Origin: Emcibacter sp.
GTDB lineage: Bacteria; Pseudomonadota; Alphaproteobacteria; Sphingomonadales; Emcibacteraceae
Length of the DNA stretch: 6,329 bases
NCBI GenBank assembly: GCA_016765435.1
Contig: JAESPY010000040.1
Coordinates: forward strand, 11,086-17,414
Direction of reading: 5' to 3'
Both the position numbers and the translations under genes were made by a program. Below, piece after piece: positions 1 to 6,329 of the stretch. Position 1 is the first letter of the stretch; each line of letters begins with the position of its first letter. A model generated the notes under the pieces. It saw nothing but the letters and a program-made list of their open reading frames with translations. It was not told where the DNA came from and searched no databases.

Positions 1-2199
1 CAGCCCATGATCATATTCCTGTAGCGCGACCAGCAGACGTATTTTGATCAATAATTTTAGACAAAGCACACGGTCCCATTGCGTTAAGGCATAATCTTCC
101 GGCTGTTCCCCGATTGAAATGGCCGCCAAGCCAGCCCGTGCGATGGCCTGTGCCAATTTATCCTGTTTAATCAGGAAACGTACGGCTTCATAATCGGTCA
201 ATATGGCCAATCGATAGAGCTGATCATCGCGACAGATCATGCGGGCTCTTTCCAACTGGTGCCATGCTTTATCATTATCACCGTTTTTTTGTAATATCCG
301 GGCATAGGTGCATAGGCCAATGATCGGAGCCTCTGCCTGACCACATTCAACAACCCGTTCAATATTTTGTTCTAAAAGCTCTTTTGCCTCGTCTACCTTA
401 TTCCATTCATATAATACGCAGCCCCGGTACAGCCGGGCATTGGCAACACCCGGCGACCGGGGAACCTTATCTTTGCTTCCAATATCCTCTGCCTGAAGGA
501 AAAAGGCATGAGCCATATGTAACCGACCCATTGCAATTTCATTCATCCCCATAAAACAATCTGCATAGACCACACCGTAAGGGGAATTCGCTTTATCATG
601 AAAATCACGCGCTTTGATAAAGGCCGCTTTCGCCAGATCAAATTCACTGAGCGCGTAATGAGCATAGCCCAACATGTTATATTTTGCGCCGATAATGAAA
701 GTATTCTTGGTGGTATATTGATCAGGAAAATCCAAACATAATTTTTTCGCCCGTTCCACGTCATCGGAGGCAATGGCCACCCCTATTTTCAGAACTTTAA
801 GCTCAGATTTCACATCATGTAATTTTTGCGCGGGTAACGAACCAGCAGCCGCTAATCTATTTAAAATTTCTTCTGCACGATACGCGGCACTGGCCGCTTC
901 CACAGGACGACGCATATGGAATAACGCCCAGCAAAGATACATGGGAATACGGTATCTTTCGCTGGCGATATGGGCCGGAATCCGGGTAAGCCAATCCTGC
1001 AACAACGGCATTTGGCCCCTTGTGGTGAAAGTCGTGGCATGTTCTTCTATTAAGGATGCCGAACGCTCATAATCGCGGGCCTCAAGCGCATAATTCACCG
1101 CCTCTGTCACCGAACCATATTGCAGAAACCATTCGCTGGCCTTAAGGGTAAGTTGCGTCTTCAACTCAGGGTCCTGCCGTTCCAGACGGCCCCGAAGAAA
1201 ATCCTGAAACATATGATGATAACGATACCAGCCACTCTCTTCATCCAGCGGCGTAATGAACAGATTTTTATCCTCTAACTCCTCAAAAATCTCCCGGCTG
1301 TTATGGATATCCATCATCCAATTACAGACTTCTGCATTCATTCTGTCCAACACGGATGAATGCAAGAGGAACTTCTGTATTTCCGGGCTTTGAAGACCAA
1401 AAACCTCATCCGCCAGATAATCCATTATATCCCGAAAATTACCGGATATAATTTGCATGAGGTCTTTTTCATGACGCCTGTCTTTTAAAATCAATGAGAC
1501 AAGTTGCAGGCCCGCGACCCAGCCTTCGGTTTTACTTTGCAGCCCGGTAATCAGCTTATCCGTCAAGTTCATCTGATGAGCAACACGCAGGAAATCACGG
1601 GTTTCTGTGACAGAAAACCTCAAATGATAATCGGTAATTTCCTGAAGCTCATTTTGAGCTCTCATAGAAGACAAGGGCAGTGCAGGTTTGATCCGGCTCG
1701 AAATAATCAGCCTGAAATTAACCGGTGCGTGGGAGAGCAGATAATCCACAATAAAGCCTACGTCCGAGCCATCCACCAGATGATAATCATCCAGAAACAG
1801 AATGACTTGCCGGTCCAGACCTGCGATTTCATTAATCAGGGCCGTCATTACCCTGCTGACACGGTTATGGGTCTGCCCCTCCAGAATGATTTCCGCCTCA
1901 TCCGTGGATATTATATTGTTATGTTTCAGCCCGGCGATCAAATATTTCAGAAAGCGAATTTCATTTCTTTCATCCGCATCCAAAGAAATCCACGCCCGAG
2001 AAGCTCCCTGGTCCCCAAATCCCTGAAACAGCGAAGCCATAAAAGTGGTTTTCCCAAACCCTGTCCCCGCAGAAATAAGCGTCAGTCTTTTGCCAGGCCC
2101 CGTCAACACGCTCTCCAGAAGAGCCGTTCGCGGGACCATCTCCTGCCGTGATTTCGGCGGCGCAAGTTTGGTAATTATGAAATCATTGGATAGCGTCAC
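1..2199 (-). CDS. MalT-like (LAL family) LuxR-type transcriptional regulator, C-terminus cut by window edge
   Basis: An uninterrupted minus-strand frame runs off the left edge after 733 codons. The N-terminus reads TKLAPPKSRQEMVPR, typical of MalT/LAL regulators. Walker A follows (AGTGFGKTT, residues 44-52), then Walker B (LFLDDYHL, 134-141), an SSR arginine motif (167-169), EGWVAGLQL (225-233) and WYRYHHMFQDFLRGRL (from 324), which closes the STAND ATPase part. The remainder is helical, TPR-like repeat sequence (for example AHYALSEFDLAKAAFIKARD), the part that in MalT binds the inducer. Relatives have roughly 850-930 residues, so about 120-200 residues with the DNA-binding HTH should lie outside the window. 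There is no ATG before the conserved N-terminus. GTG at 2199 is chosen because GGTGA lies 5 nt upstream; GTG at 2208 is the alternative, and an in-frame stop at 2248-2250 limits the start. The ATPase motifs look intact, so a working ATP-dependent, ligand-gated activator is expected. The ligand is unknown. Confidence 0.9.
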   Translation of the reverse strand, partial: MTLSNDFIITKLAPPKSRQEMVPRTALLESVLTGPGKRLTLISAGTGFGKTTFMASLFQGFGDQGASRAWISLDADERNEIRFLKYLIAGLKHNNIISTDEAEIILEGQTHNRVSRVMTALINEIAGLDRQVILFLDDYHLVDGSDVGFIVDYLLSHAPVNFRLIISSRIKPALPLSSMRAQNELQEITDYHLRFSVTETRDFLRVAHQMNLTDKLITGLQSKTEGWVAGLQLVSLILKDRRHEKDLMQIISGNFRDIMDYLADEVFGLQSPEIQKFLLHSSVLDRMNAEVCNWMMDIHNSREIFEELEDKNLFITPLDEESGWYRYHHMFQDFLRGRLERQDPELKTQLTLKASEWFLQYGSVTEAVNYALEARDYERSASLIEEHATTFTTRGQMPLLQDWLTRIPAHIASERYRIPMYLCWALFHMRRPVEAASAAYRAEEILNRLAAAGSLPAQKLHDVKSELKVLKIGVAIASDDVERAKKLCLDFPDQYTTKNTFIIGAKYNMLGYAHYALSEFDLAKAAFIKARDFHDKANSPYGVVYADCFMGMNEIAMGRLHMAHAFFLQAEDIGSKDKVPRSPGVANARLYRGCVLYEWNKVDEAKELLEQNIERVVECGQAEAPIIGLCTYARILQKNGDNDKAWHQLERARMICRDDQLYRLAILTDYEAVRFLIKQDKLAQAIARAGLAAISIGEQPEDYALTQWDRVLCLKLLIKIRLLVALQEYDHGL

Positions 2200-2232
2200 A
2201 TCTTTCACCGTAAAGGATTGATAATGATAGTG

Positions 2233-2261
2233 AAGGTACAGGCTGTTTTAAGGCAGGTCAA
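2233..2261 (-). promoter_or_regulatory. Possible sigma70 promoter for the downstream MalT-like gene
   Basis: On the minus strand TTGACC (2256-2261) and TACCTT (2233-2238) are separated by exactly 17 nt. The -35 is good (5 of 6) and the -10 poor (3 of 6), which would suit an activator-dependent or weak promoter. Transcription would begin near 2226, giving a leader of under 30 nt before GTG at 2199. If it is inactive, the gene would be read through from the upstream regulator 152 nt away. Confidence 0.35.
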
Positions 2262-2281
2262 ACAAGTAAACATACTGCAAG

Positions 2282-2309
2282 CCATATGTCAGTATTATCC
2301 CCCATATGG
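2282..2309. repeat. CCATATG repeated 20 bp apart
   Basis: CCATATG occurs at 2282-2288 and again at 2302-2308; the second copy extends to the palindrome CCATATGG (2302-2309). The start-to-start distance of 20 bp is about two helical turns. The second copy overlaps the left arm of the 8-bp dyad. A regulator site is possible, but the element is short and unsupported by other copies in the window. Confidence 0.2.
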
Positions 2310-2326
2310 TCCCGGTCCGGGGGATA
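2296..2326. repeat. Perfect 8-bp inverted repeat between the two regulators
   Basis: TATCCCCC (2296-2303) and GGGGGATA (2319-2326) are perfect reverse complements around a 15-nt centre. A shorter CCCG-GTC-CGGG hairpin (2311-2321) is an alternative fold overlapping the right arm. It lies just after the stop of the complete regulator and before the possible promoter of the next gene. No U-run follows on the minus-strand transcript, so it does not look like a standard intrinsic terminator. It could be a DNA operator, an attenuating or mRNA 3'-end structure, or chance. Confidence 0.45.
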
Positions 2327-2351
2327 TATATCACAAGGAAATGACGGTATA

Positions 2352-5057
2352 TCAAAGAGGATTACTTTGATGCAAAAAATCCAGTTTCCGCCCCTCTTTA
2401 ACGGCCCGAAGACGGCTATTGACCCCAAGCTTGCTATAGATATTTTTAAGATGAAACCGGACGGTGTTTTCCGTAATCTCAAGGTTACGTGCAATGACCT
2501 TGTCGGAATGGCCTTCCGATAATTGATCCAGAACCTGATATCCTCTTTTGCTCAATCTTGTGATTTCCGGCTTTTTCATATCCTTTTTCAGGAAATTTAA
2601 CAGATAAGCGGCGTGATCTTTTTCTGCGGCCAATATTGATTTCATATAGGCCCCGAATAAATCATTGATAAAAGGCGCTTCATCCAGAACAAGCCGAATG
2701 AAACCTTCTTTCCTGACTTGTGTCAGAACCTCCGTCAAAATTTCAAATGACTTTCTTTTTTGTCCCGCCAAGAAAAGTGCAATGGACAAAAGCAGTGAAT
2801 ATTTCAACCGGGCTCTATGATGATTAATCCCCTTTTCCAAGTCGATGAAGAACCCCAATTCTCCGATGGCCTCATCATATCTTTTTTCAGCAATCAATAG
2901 GCGGCACAACGCCAGAACTACGCCGTACCGCTCTCTAACCAAAGGGTTTTCTATGTCAGGTTTTTTATACTCCTTCAGAGAAAGACCATTTTCCTGAATA
3001 ATTTTTCGGGCCTGTTCTACCTGTCCCGACCGGGTCATATATCCTGCCAGATTTGCCATGACCAGACGCCGCAATCTTTTCAACCCTTCTCGCTGAATAT
3101 ATTGGACGGCCTCATCCACCAGACGGCGGCAGGCATCCAGCCCCTCTCCTTCAAACGCTATAGCAGAAGCTGTACTATATCCTGCCGCATAGATTTCATA
3201 CCATGCCTCCCCATTGACAAGACGCTGATTGACATCTCCCAATAACCTTTGGGCCGTTGCGATCTCATTACGTTCAAAATGCCATTCCGCCATCTGGATA
3301 TTGGACACCAGCCTCAAATCTTTATCATCCATAAAATACCGGCGCATGGAATTCTGGGCTTTCTCATAATGGGCAAAGGCATCAGACAGCTTACCTTCGG
3401 CATAGTAAGTCGTCCCGATATGAATATTAAAATAGGTCTCCCCGAAAGGCATTTTGCTTTCTCTCAGGATGGCCTGGCCTTGATGGGCAAAGTTCCGGGC
3501 CTCCTCAAAACGTCCACTTTGAAAACTGACAACACAATTAGCCGTACAGACAAATGACCGCTGGGAACCATCGCCACTCCCCAGAGCATCAAGTAAAGTT
3601 CCCAACTCCCTGATAGCCTCCGTCGGGTCCGTACCATCGTAAACCGCAAGGGTAGATGCGATTACCGCAATATCATATTTTAAATAATAATCCGGTTTTG
3701 TTGATTTTATACTGCGCACATCATGAAGGATTTCTCTGACATCATTCAGTTTACCATCCTTTAGCAAAATCAGCGCCCGCACCAATAACAATCTGGGGCG
3801 CCGGATGACAATATCATCCGGCAACAGGTCGTGGACAGCCCGCAACCGGGCCATGCCCTCCTGATTCCATAGCAAAACGCCACCCTCTTTTTCCACAATA
3901 TCAGCGGCAGTTTCCTGATCACCAATCTCCAGAGCATATTTGATGGCACGGGTCATATAACCTTTTCGAGATATCCATACAGCGGCTCTCTGGTGCAGAA
4001 TTCTATATTTTTCTGAATCATGTACTCGCAGATGATTTTGAAGAAATTCCCTGAGTAGAGAATGTAACCGATAGGTCCCCTCCCTGTCTTTCACAGGCAT
4101 GATAAAGCCTGCCATATCCTGTATATTTTTAAGCTGTATCTCGCTATCTGTTGCGTCCCTTATGTAATCGGCCACCTCTTGCGTGATATAATCCAGAATA
4201 CTGGTTTCCAATAAAAAATTCTTTTGGTCTTTATCCAACCTACTCAAAAATTGTTCTGAAAAATAATCATTAATTTCCTGTCCAATGCCCTTAAAATTCT
4301 CCAGAACCAAATCATGATCGCTGTTATGGGTCATGGCAATCCGAAGATATTGCAGGGCAACGGGCCATCCTTCCGATCTTTCGATGACCTGCTGTATCTG
4401 ATTTTTATTTAAAAAACTTTCCAGAAACCCTGAGACCTCAAAAGATGTAAATTTCATATCTGTTGCGTTAAATTCATTCACCAAGCCGCGCAAACGTAAT
4501 TCAGATAATGCCACCCCGCTTTTTTTTCGGCTGGCAATAGCAAGATGAAAATTTTCAGGGAAATATTTCAAAATCGGCTCAATGACAGCCTTAATGCATT
4601 TATCTCCAAGATTCTCAAAATTATCCAATATCAGAAGCAAAGGCATTTCACTTTGCTCAATAGCAGCAGCGAGAATAGTTAATGTCTCCCTGATATCCGC
4701 CCGCAAATCAAATTCTTCGGTAAGAAGCGCTTTGATATGACGATCAAGCCCCGCTTGCCATAAAGCAAAGACCAGATAGCCCACCAAAACAGCAGGGGCA
4801 TTGTCTTCCTCGTCCAGAGACAACCATGCGGTCCGATGACCTTTGCGGGTCATACGCCGGCACCAGTCCTCCAGCATTGTGGTTTTCGCATATCCTGCGG
4901 GCGCAGAAATAAATGTCAATTTGCCAGCAAGGCCTGAATTGAGATTACGAATAAGTTCCGGCCTGTCAAACAATGAGACCAAAGGCGCATCAAGAGATAC
5001 CTTTGACCGGATTAACCGGACAGGGAATGGCGATATGATTTCAGATGGTTGCTTCAT
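2352..5057 (-). CDS. MalT-like (LAL family) LuxR-type transcriptional regulator with divergent signature residues
   Basis: Complete, 901 residues, about the length of E. coli MalT. Order: short N-terminal lead with the family's RLIRSKVSLDAP region (14-25), Walker A variant SAPAGYAKTT (51-60), Walker B variant LLLILDNFENL (140-150), ASR (175-177), SEGWPVALQ (228-236), YRLHSLLREFL (329-339), then a long TPR-like helical region from about 360 to 800, and a C-terminal LuxR/GerE HTH (about 832-890, with HSDKVIARNLEITENTVRFH and NIYSKLGVNSRLRAV). No membrane segment or signal peptide is visible, so it is cytoplasmic. The family binds ATP and an inducer, oligomerises and activates transcription. Three usually conserved positions differ: Ala57 for the Gly before the P-loop Lys, Asn146 for the second Walker B Asp, and Gly839 for the Glu of the HTH RExEVL motif. 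ATG 5057 is the only start keeping the N-terminal region; no clear Shine-Dalgarno precedes it. Divergent from the hydantoinase-type gene, its likely but unproven target. Confidence 0.95.
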   Translation of the reverse strand: MKQPSEIISPFPVRLIRSKVSLDAPLVSLFDRPELIRNLNSGLAGKLTFISAPAGYAKTTMLEDWCRRMTRKGHRTAWLSLDEEDNAPAVLVGYLVFALWQAGLDRHIKALLTEEFDLRADIRETLTILAAAIEQSEMPLLLILDNFENLGDKCIKAVIEPILKYFPENFHLAIASRKKSGVALSELRLRGLVNEFNATDMKFTSFEVSGFLESFLNKNQIQQVIERSEGWPVALQYLRIAMTHNSDHDLVLENFKGIGQEINDYFSEQFLSRLDKDQKNFLLETSILDYITQEVADYIRDATDSEIQLKNIQDMAGFIMPVKDREGTYRLHSLLREFLQNHLRVHDSEKYRILHQRAAVWISRKGYMTRAIKYALEIGDQETAADIVEKEGGVLLWNQEGMARLRAVHDLLPDDIVIRRPRLLLVRALILLKDGKLNDVREILHDVRSIKSTKPDYYLKYDIAVIASTLAVYDGTDPTEAIRELGTLLDALGSGDGSQRSFVCTANCVVSFQSGRFEEARNFAHQGQAILRESKMPFGETYFNIHIGTTYYAEGKLSDAFAHYEKAQNSMRRYFMDDKDLRLVSNIQMAEWHFERNEIATAQRLLGDVNQRLVNGEAWYEIYAAGYSTASAIAFEGEGLDACRRLVDEAVQYIQREGLKRLRRLVMANLAGYMTRSGQVEQARKIIQENGLSLKEYKKPDIENPLVRERYGVVLALCRLLIAEKRYDEAIGELGFFIDLEKGINHHRARLKYSLLLSIALFLAGQKRKSFEILTEVLTQVRKEGFIRLVLDEAPFINDLFGAYMKSILAAEKDHAAYLLNFLKKDMKKPEITRLSKRGYQVLDQLSEGHSDKVIARNLEITENTVRFHLKNIYSKLGVNSRLRAVKEGRKLDFLHQSNPL

Positions 5058-5089
5058 AAGAATTTTACAGTTGAATATATGTTGAGATA

Positions 5090-5118
5090 ATTATCGCGCT
5101 CTTTCCCACTAAAATCAA
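5090..5118 (-). promoter_or_regulatory. Sigma70-like promoter of the complete MalT-like regulator
   Basis: On the minus strand TTGATT (5113-5118) and GATAAT (5090-5095) are spaced by exactly 17 nt, matching consensus at 4 of 6 and 5 of 6 positions. Transcription would begin near 5083, leaving a leader of about 26 nt before ATG 5057. This is the best promoter match in the window and is placed as expected for the regulator. Confidence 0.55.
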
Positions 5119-5185
5119 TAGGATATAAATTATTATTCCCCGCTAAAGTCCATTTTTTTCCATAATTATTTTACCTGAAAATCAA

Positions 5186-5206
5186 ATGTATGGTGGATAA
5201 ATACAT
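5186..5206. repeat. 21-bp dyad ATGTAT-N9-ATACAT, candidate operator
   Basis: ATGTAT (5186-5191) and ATACAT (5201-5206) are perfect reverse complements separated by GGTGGATAA. The centre lies about 113 bp upstream of the inferred start of the regulator transcript and about 130 bp upstream of the possible start of the enzyme transcript. The span fits a dimeric HTH protein, but the AT-rich background makes chance occurrence plausible. Confidence 0.3.
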
Positions 5207-5258
5207 GCAATAACCACATAAACCAGTAGGTCTGTAAAAATATCAAAAATTATAACGC

Positions 5259-5288
5259 CCTACCAATGATAACCCGAAACCTACCAAT
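5259..5288. repeat. Direct repeat CCTACCAAT x2, 21-bp period, candidate activator sites
   Basis: CCTACCAAT occurs identically at 5259-5267 and 5280-5288, 21 bp start to start, i.e. two helical turns, so both copies face the same side of the DNA. A looser relative, CTACTAA, follows at 5306-5312. The pair ends 8 bp before a possible -35 hexamer of the enzyme gene, where activators usually bind. MalT is known to bind repeated short asymmetric boxes as an oligomer, so these are reasonable sites for a neighbouring LAL regulator, although the bases do not match the E. coli MalT box. Confidence 0.45.
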
Positions 5289-5296
5289 AGACATGC

Positions 5297-5326
5297 TTGA
5301 AGAAACTACTAAAAACCCCCTAAATA
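5297..5326 (+). promoter_or_regulatory. Weak candidate promoter for the hydantoinase-type gene
   Basis: TTGAAG (5297-5302) resembles a -35 box; TAAATA (5321-5326) follows after 18 nt and is a poor -10. The match is weak overall, which would fit a promoter needing an activator bound at the direct repeats just upstream. Other AT-rich hexamers nearby could serve as the -10. Confidence 0.25.
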
Positions 5327-5354
5327 AAGGGAAATATCAAGAAAAATAGAATTA

Positions 5355-5360
5355 TAAGGA
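5355..5360 (+). promoter_or_regulatory. Ribosome binding site of the hydantoinase-type gene
   Basis: TAAGGA ends 7 nt before ATG 5368, a good Shine-Dalgarno spacing. It fixes this ATG as the start, directly before the MRIGVDVGGTN motif. The regulators on the other strand lack a comparably clear site. Confidence 0.75.
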
Positions 5361-5367
5361 CAAATAT

Positions 5368-6329
5368 ATGCGTATAGGTGTTGATGTAGGAGGCACAAAT
5401 ACAGATGCGGTTCTGGTCTCGGGAGAGGACGTTCTGGCATCCTGTAAAATGCTGACAACACCGAATGTGGGCGACGGTGTTGCAACGGCCATCGGTAAAG
5501 TTCTTACCGACAGCAATGTTTCAGCCGATAAAATTCAATGCGTTATGATCGGCACCACGCATTTCACCAATGCCTTTGTGGAAAGACGCGGGCTTTTGGA
5601 AGTGGGTATGATCCGCGTTTCCTTACCGGCGGCGCGGGGCATCCCGCCCATGCTTGACTGGCCGGAAGATATTGCAGAGGCCATTGGCCGGAATATTCAC
5701 CTGATCGAAGGCGGCTATAATTATGACGGCCGCCTGAATTCCGCCCTTGATGAACAAGCCGTGGCACAAGCCGCGCGCGCTTTAAAGAAACAAGGGATCA
5801 CCAGCGTTGCCATCTCCGGCGTTTTTTCATCTGTCAACAGCGATATGGAAGAACGGGCGGCGGAAATCGTACGTCAGGAAATGGGCGACATAAACCTTAC
5901 CCTATCCCATACCATCGGGCGCATTGGCATTCTGGAAAGAGAGAATGCCACCTTGATGAATGCCTCCCTAGCCGATATGGCCCATGATGTTGTCGCGGCT
6001 TTTAAAAATGCCTTGAAAAAACTCAATATCACCGCCCCTTTCTATATCAGCCAAAATGACGGGACTTTGATGAGTTCTGAATTTGTCGAAAAATACCCTG
6101 TTCTGACCTTTGCCAGCGGCCCAACGAACAGCATGCGCGGAGCCGCCTATTTATCCGGCGTTAAAAATGCCATTGTGGCTGATATCGGCGGGACCACCAC
6201 CGATATCGGGGTTCTGGTCAATGGGTATCCCCGCGAATCTTCCCTCACCTCTGACATTGGCGGCATCCGAACCAACTTCCGCATGCCTGACATATTGGCT
6301 CTGGGATTAGGCGGCGGCAGTCTGGTTCA
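5368..6329 (+). CDS. Hydantoinase/oxoprolinase family protein (HyuA-like), N-terminal 320 residues, cut by window edge
   Basis: The frame is open from ATG 5368 to the right edge. It starts with MRIGVDVGGTNTDAVL, the first phosphate-binding motif of the hydantoinase A N-terminal domain (ASKHA fold). Next come IGTTHFTNAFVER (61-73), SHTIGRIGILERENAT (180-195), SQNDGTLMS (228-236), FASGPTNSMRGAA (248-260), the second phosphate motif ADIGGTTTDIG (271-281) and RTNFRMPD (301-308), ending in a glycine-rich GLGGGS stretch. The family contains ATP-dependent cyclic-amide hydrolases acting on hydantoins and 5-oxoproline, but many members have no known substrate. The motif spacing matches the shorter subtype of roughly 500-530 residues, often paired with a DUF917-type partner gene, rather than long HyuA proteins; about 200 residues are missing. 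No signal peptide or membrane segment is seen, so it is cytoplasmic. The first gene after the control region, it probably heads an operon running out of the window. Confidence 0.92.
   Translation, partial: MRIGVDVGGTNTDAVLVSGEDVLASCKMLTTPNVGDGVATAIGKVLTDSNVSADKIQCVMIGTTHFTNAFVERRGLLEVGMIRVSLPAARGIPPMLDWPEDIAEAIGRNIHLIEGGYNYDGRLNSALDEQAVAQAARALKKQGITSVAISGVFSSVNSDMEERAAEIVRQEMGDINLTLSHTIGRIGILERENATLMNASLADMAHDVVAAFKNALKKLNITAPFYISQNDGTLMSSEFVEKYPVLTFASGPTNSMRGAAYLSGVKNAIVADIGGTTTDIGVLVNGYPRESSLTSDIGGIRTNFRMPDILALGLGGGSLV

Larger units (their letters stand above)
5058..5367. other. AT-rich divergent intergenic control region
   Basis: 310 bp separate the start of the regulator from the start of the hydantoinase-type gene. 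G+C is about 31% across 5101-5340 against about half in the enzyme gene. I find no convincing small gene or structured RNA here. It does contain a promoter pointing to the regulator, a 21-bp dyad, a 9-bp direct repeat, a weak promoter and a ribosome binding site pointing to the enzyme, which together fit a shared regulatory region. Confidence 0.75.

Noticed and set aside
1504..2151. 215-codon plus-strand open frame
   Set aside because: It lies fully antisense to the ATPase domain of the left regulator, whose frame encodes clear Walker and SSR motifs; its own translation shows no recognisable domain.
1..2199. Left regulator as a pseudogene because it is absent as a complete frame
   Set aside because: The frame is open through all 733 codons to the edge with intact motifs; the missing C-terminus is explained by the window boundary.
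2256..2271. Repeated GT(C)AAAC motif near the possible promoter of the left regulator
   Set aside because: Copies differ by an insertion and are too short to distinguish from chance.
2258..2522. Short open frames on both strands (2258-2494 minus, 2286-2522 plus) across the regulator's 3' end
   Set aside because: They overlap the well-defined LuxR HTH coding region out of frame or antisense and lack family features; the 2286 plus frame has no convincing reason to be translated.
3249..3649. Plus frame 3249-3557 and minus frame 3464-3649 inside the complete regulator
   Set aside because: Out-of-frame shadows of the TPR-like region with low-complexity or unstructured translations.
5316..5331. 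CCCCT/AGGG stem just upstream of the enzyme gene as a terminator or leader hairpin
   Set aside because: Only about four base pairs and no U-run; too weak to call.
5564..5767. 67-codon minus-strand open frame inside the enzyme gene
   Set aside because: Antisense to the conserved hydantoinase A N-terminal domain, with no independent support.

Overview
The window carries three protein genes. Two large regulators lie in tandem on the minus strand, and the first part of a catabolic-type enzyme gene runs divergently from them on the plus strand. Base composition is moderate in the genes and about 31% G+C in the divergent intergenic region. Protein style, Shine-Dalgarno use and sigma70-like promoter elements suggest a Gram-negative proteobacterium, perhaps a marine alphaproteobacterium; this taxonomic guess is weak.

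Layout: (1) 1-2199, minus strand: a MalT-like (LAL, STAND-ATPase) LuxR-family regulator. Its N-terminal 733 residues are present and its C-terminus, including the expected HTH, lies beyond the left edge. (2) 2200-2351: a 152-bp intergenic gap with a possible promoter and a perfect 8-bp dyad. (3) 2352-5057, minus strand: a complete 901-residue MalT-like regulator with a C-terminal LuxR HTH. (4) 5058-5367: an AT-rich divergent control region with no gene. It holds a good promoter for the regulator, a 21-bp dyad, a 9-bp direct repeat with a 21-bp period, and a weak promoter and clear ribosome binding site for the enzyme gene. (5) 5368 to the right edge, plus strand: the first 320 codons of a hydantoinase/oxoprolinase (HyuA-like) family protein of the ASKHA fold.

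The likely theme is a ligand-responsive catabolic locus. One or both LAL regulators would sense a small metabolite and control the divergent hydantoinase-type operon through the repeated elements at 5259-5288. This link is inferred from gene order and site placement and is not proven by the sequence. The most notable feature is that the complete regulator departs from its family at three signature positions (Walker A Gly to Ala, Walker B second Asp to Asn, LuxR-HTH Glu to Gly), while its tandem neighbour keeps canonical Walker motifs. I see no mobile element, tRNA, rRNA or CRISPR array.
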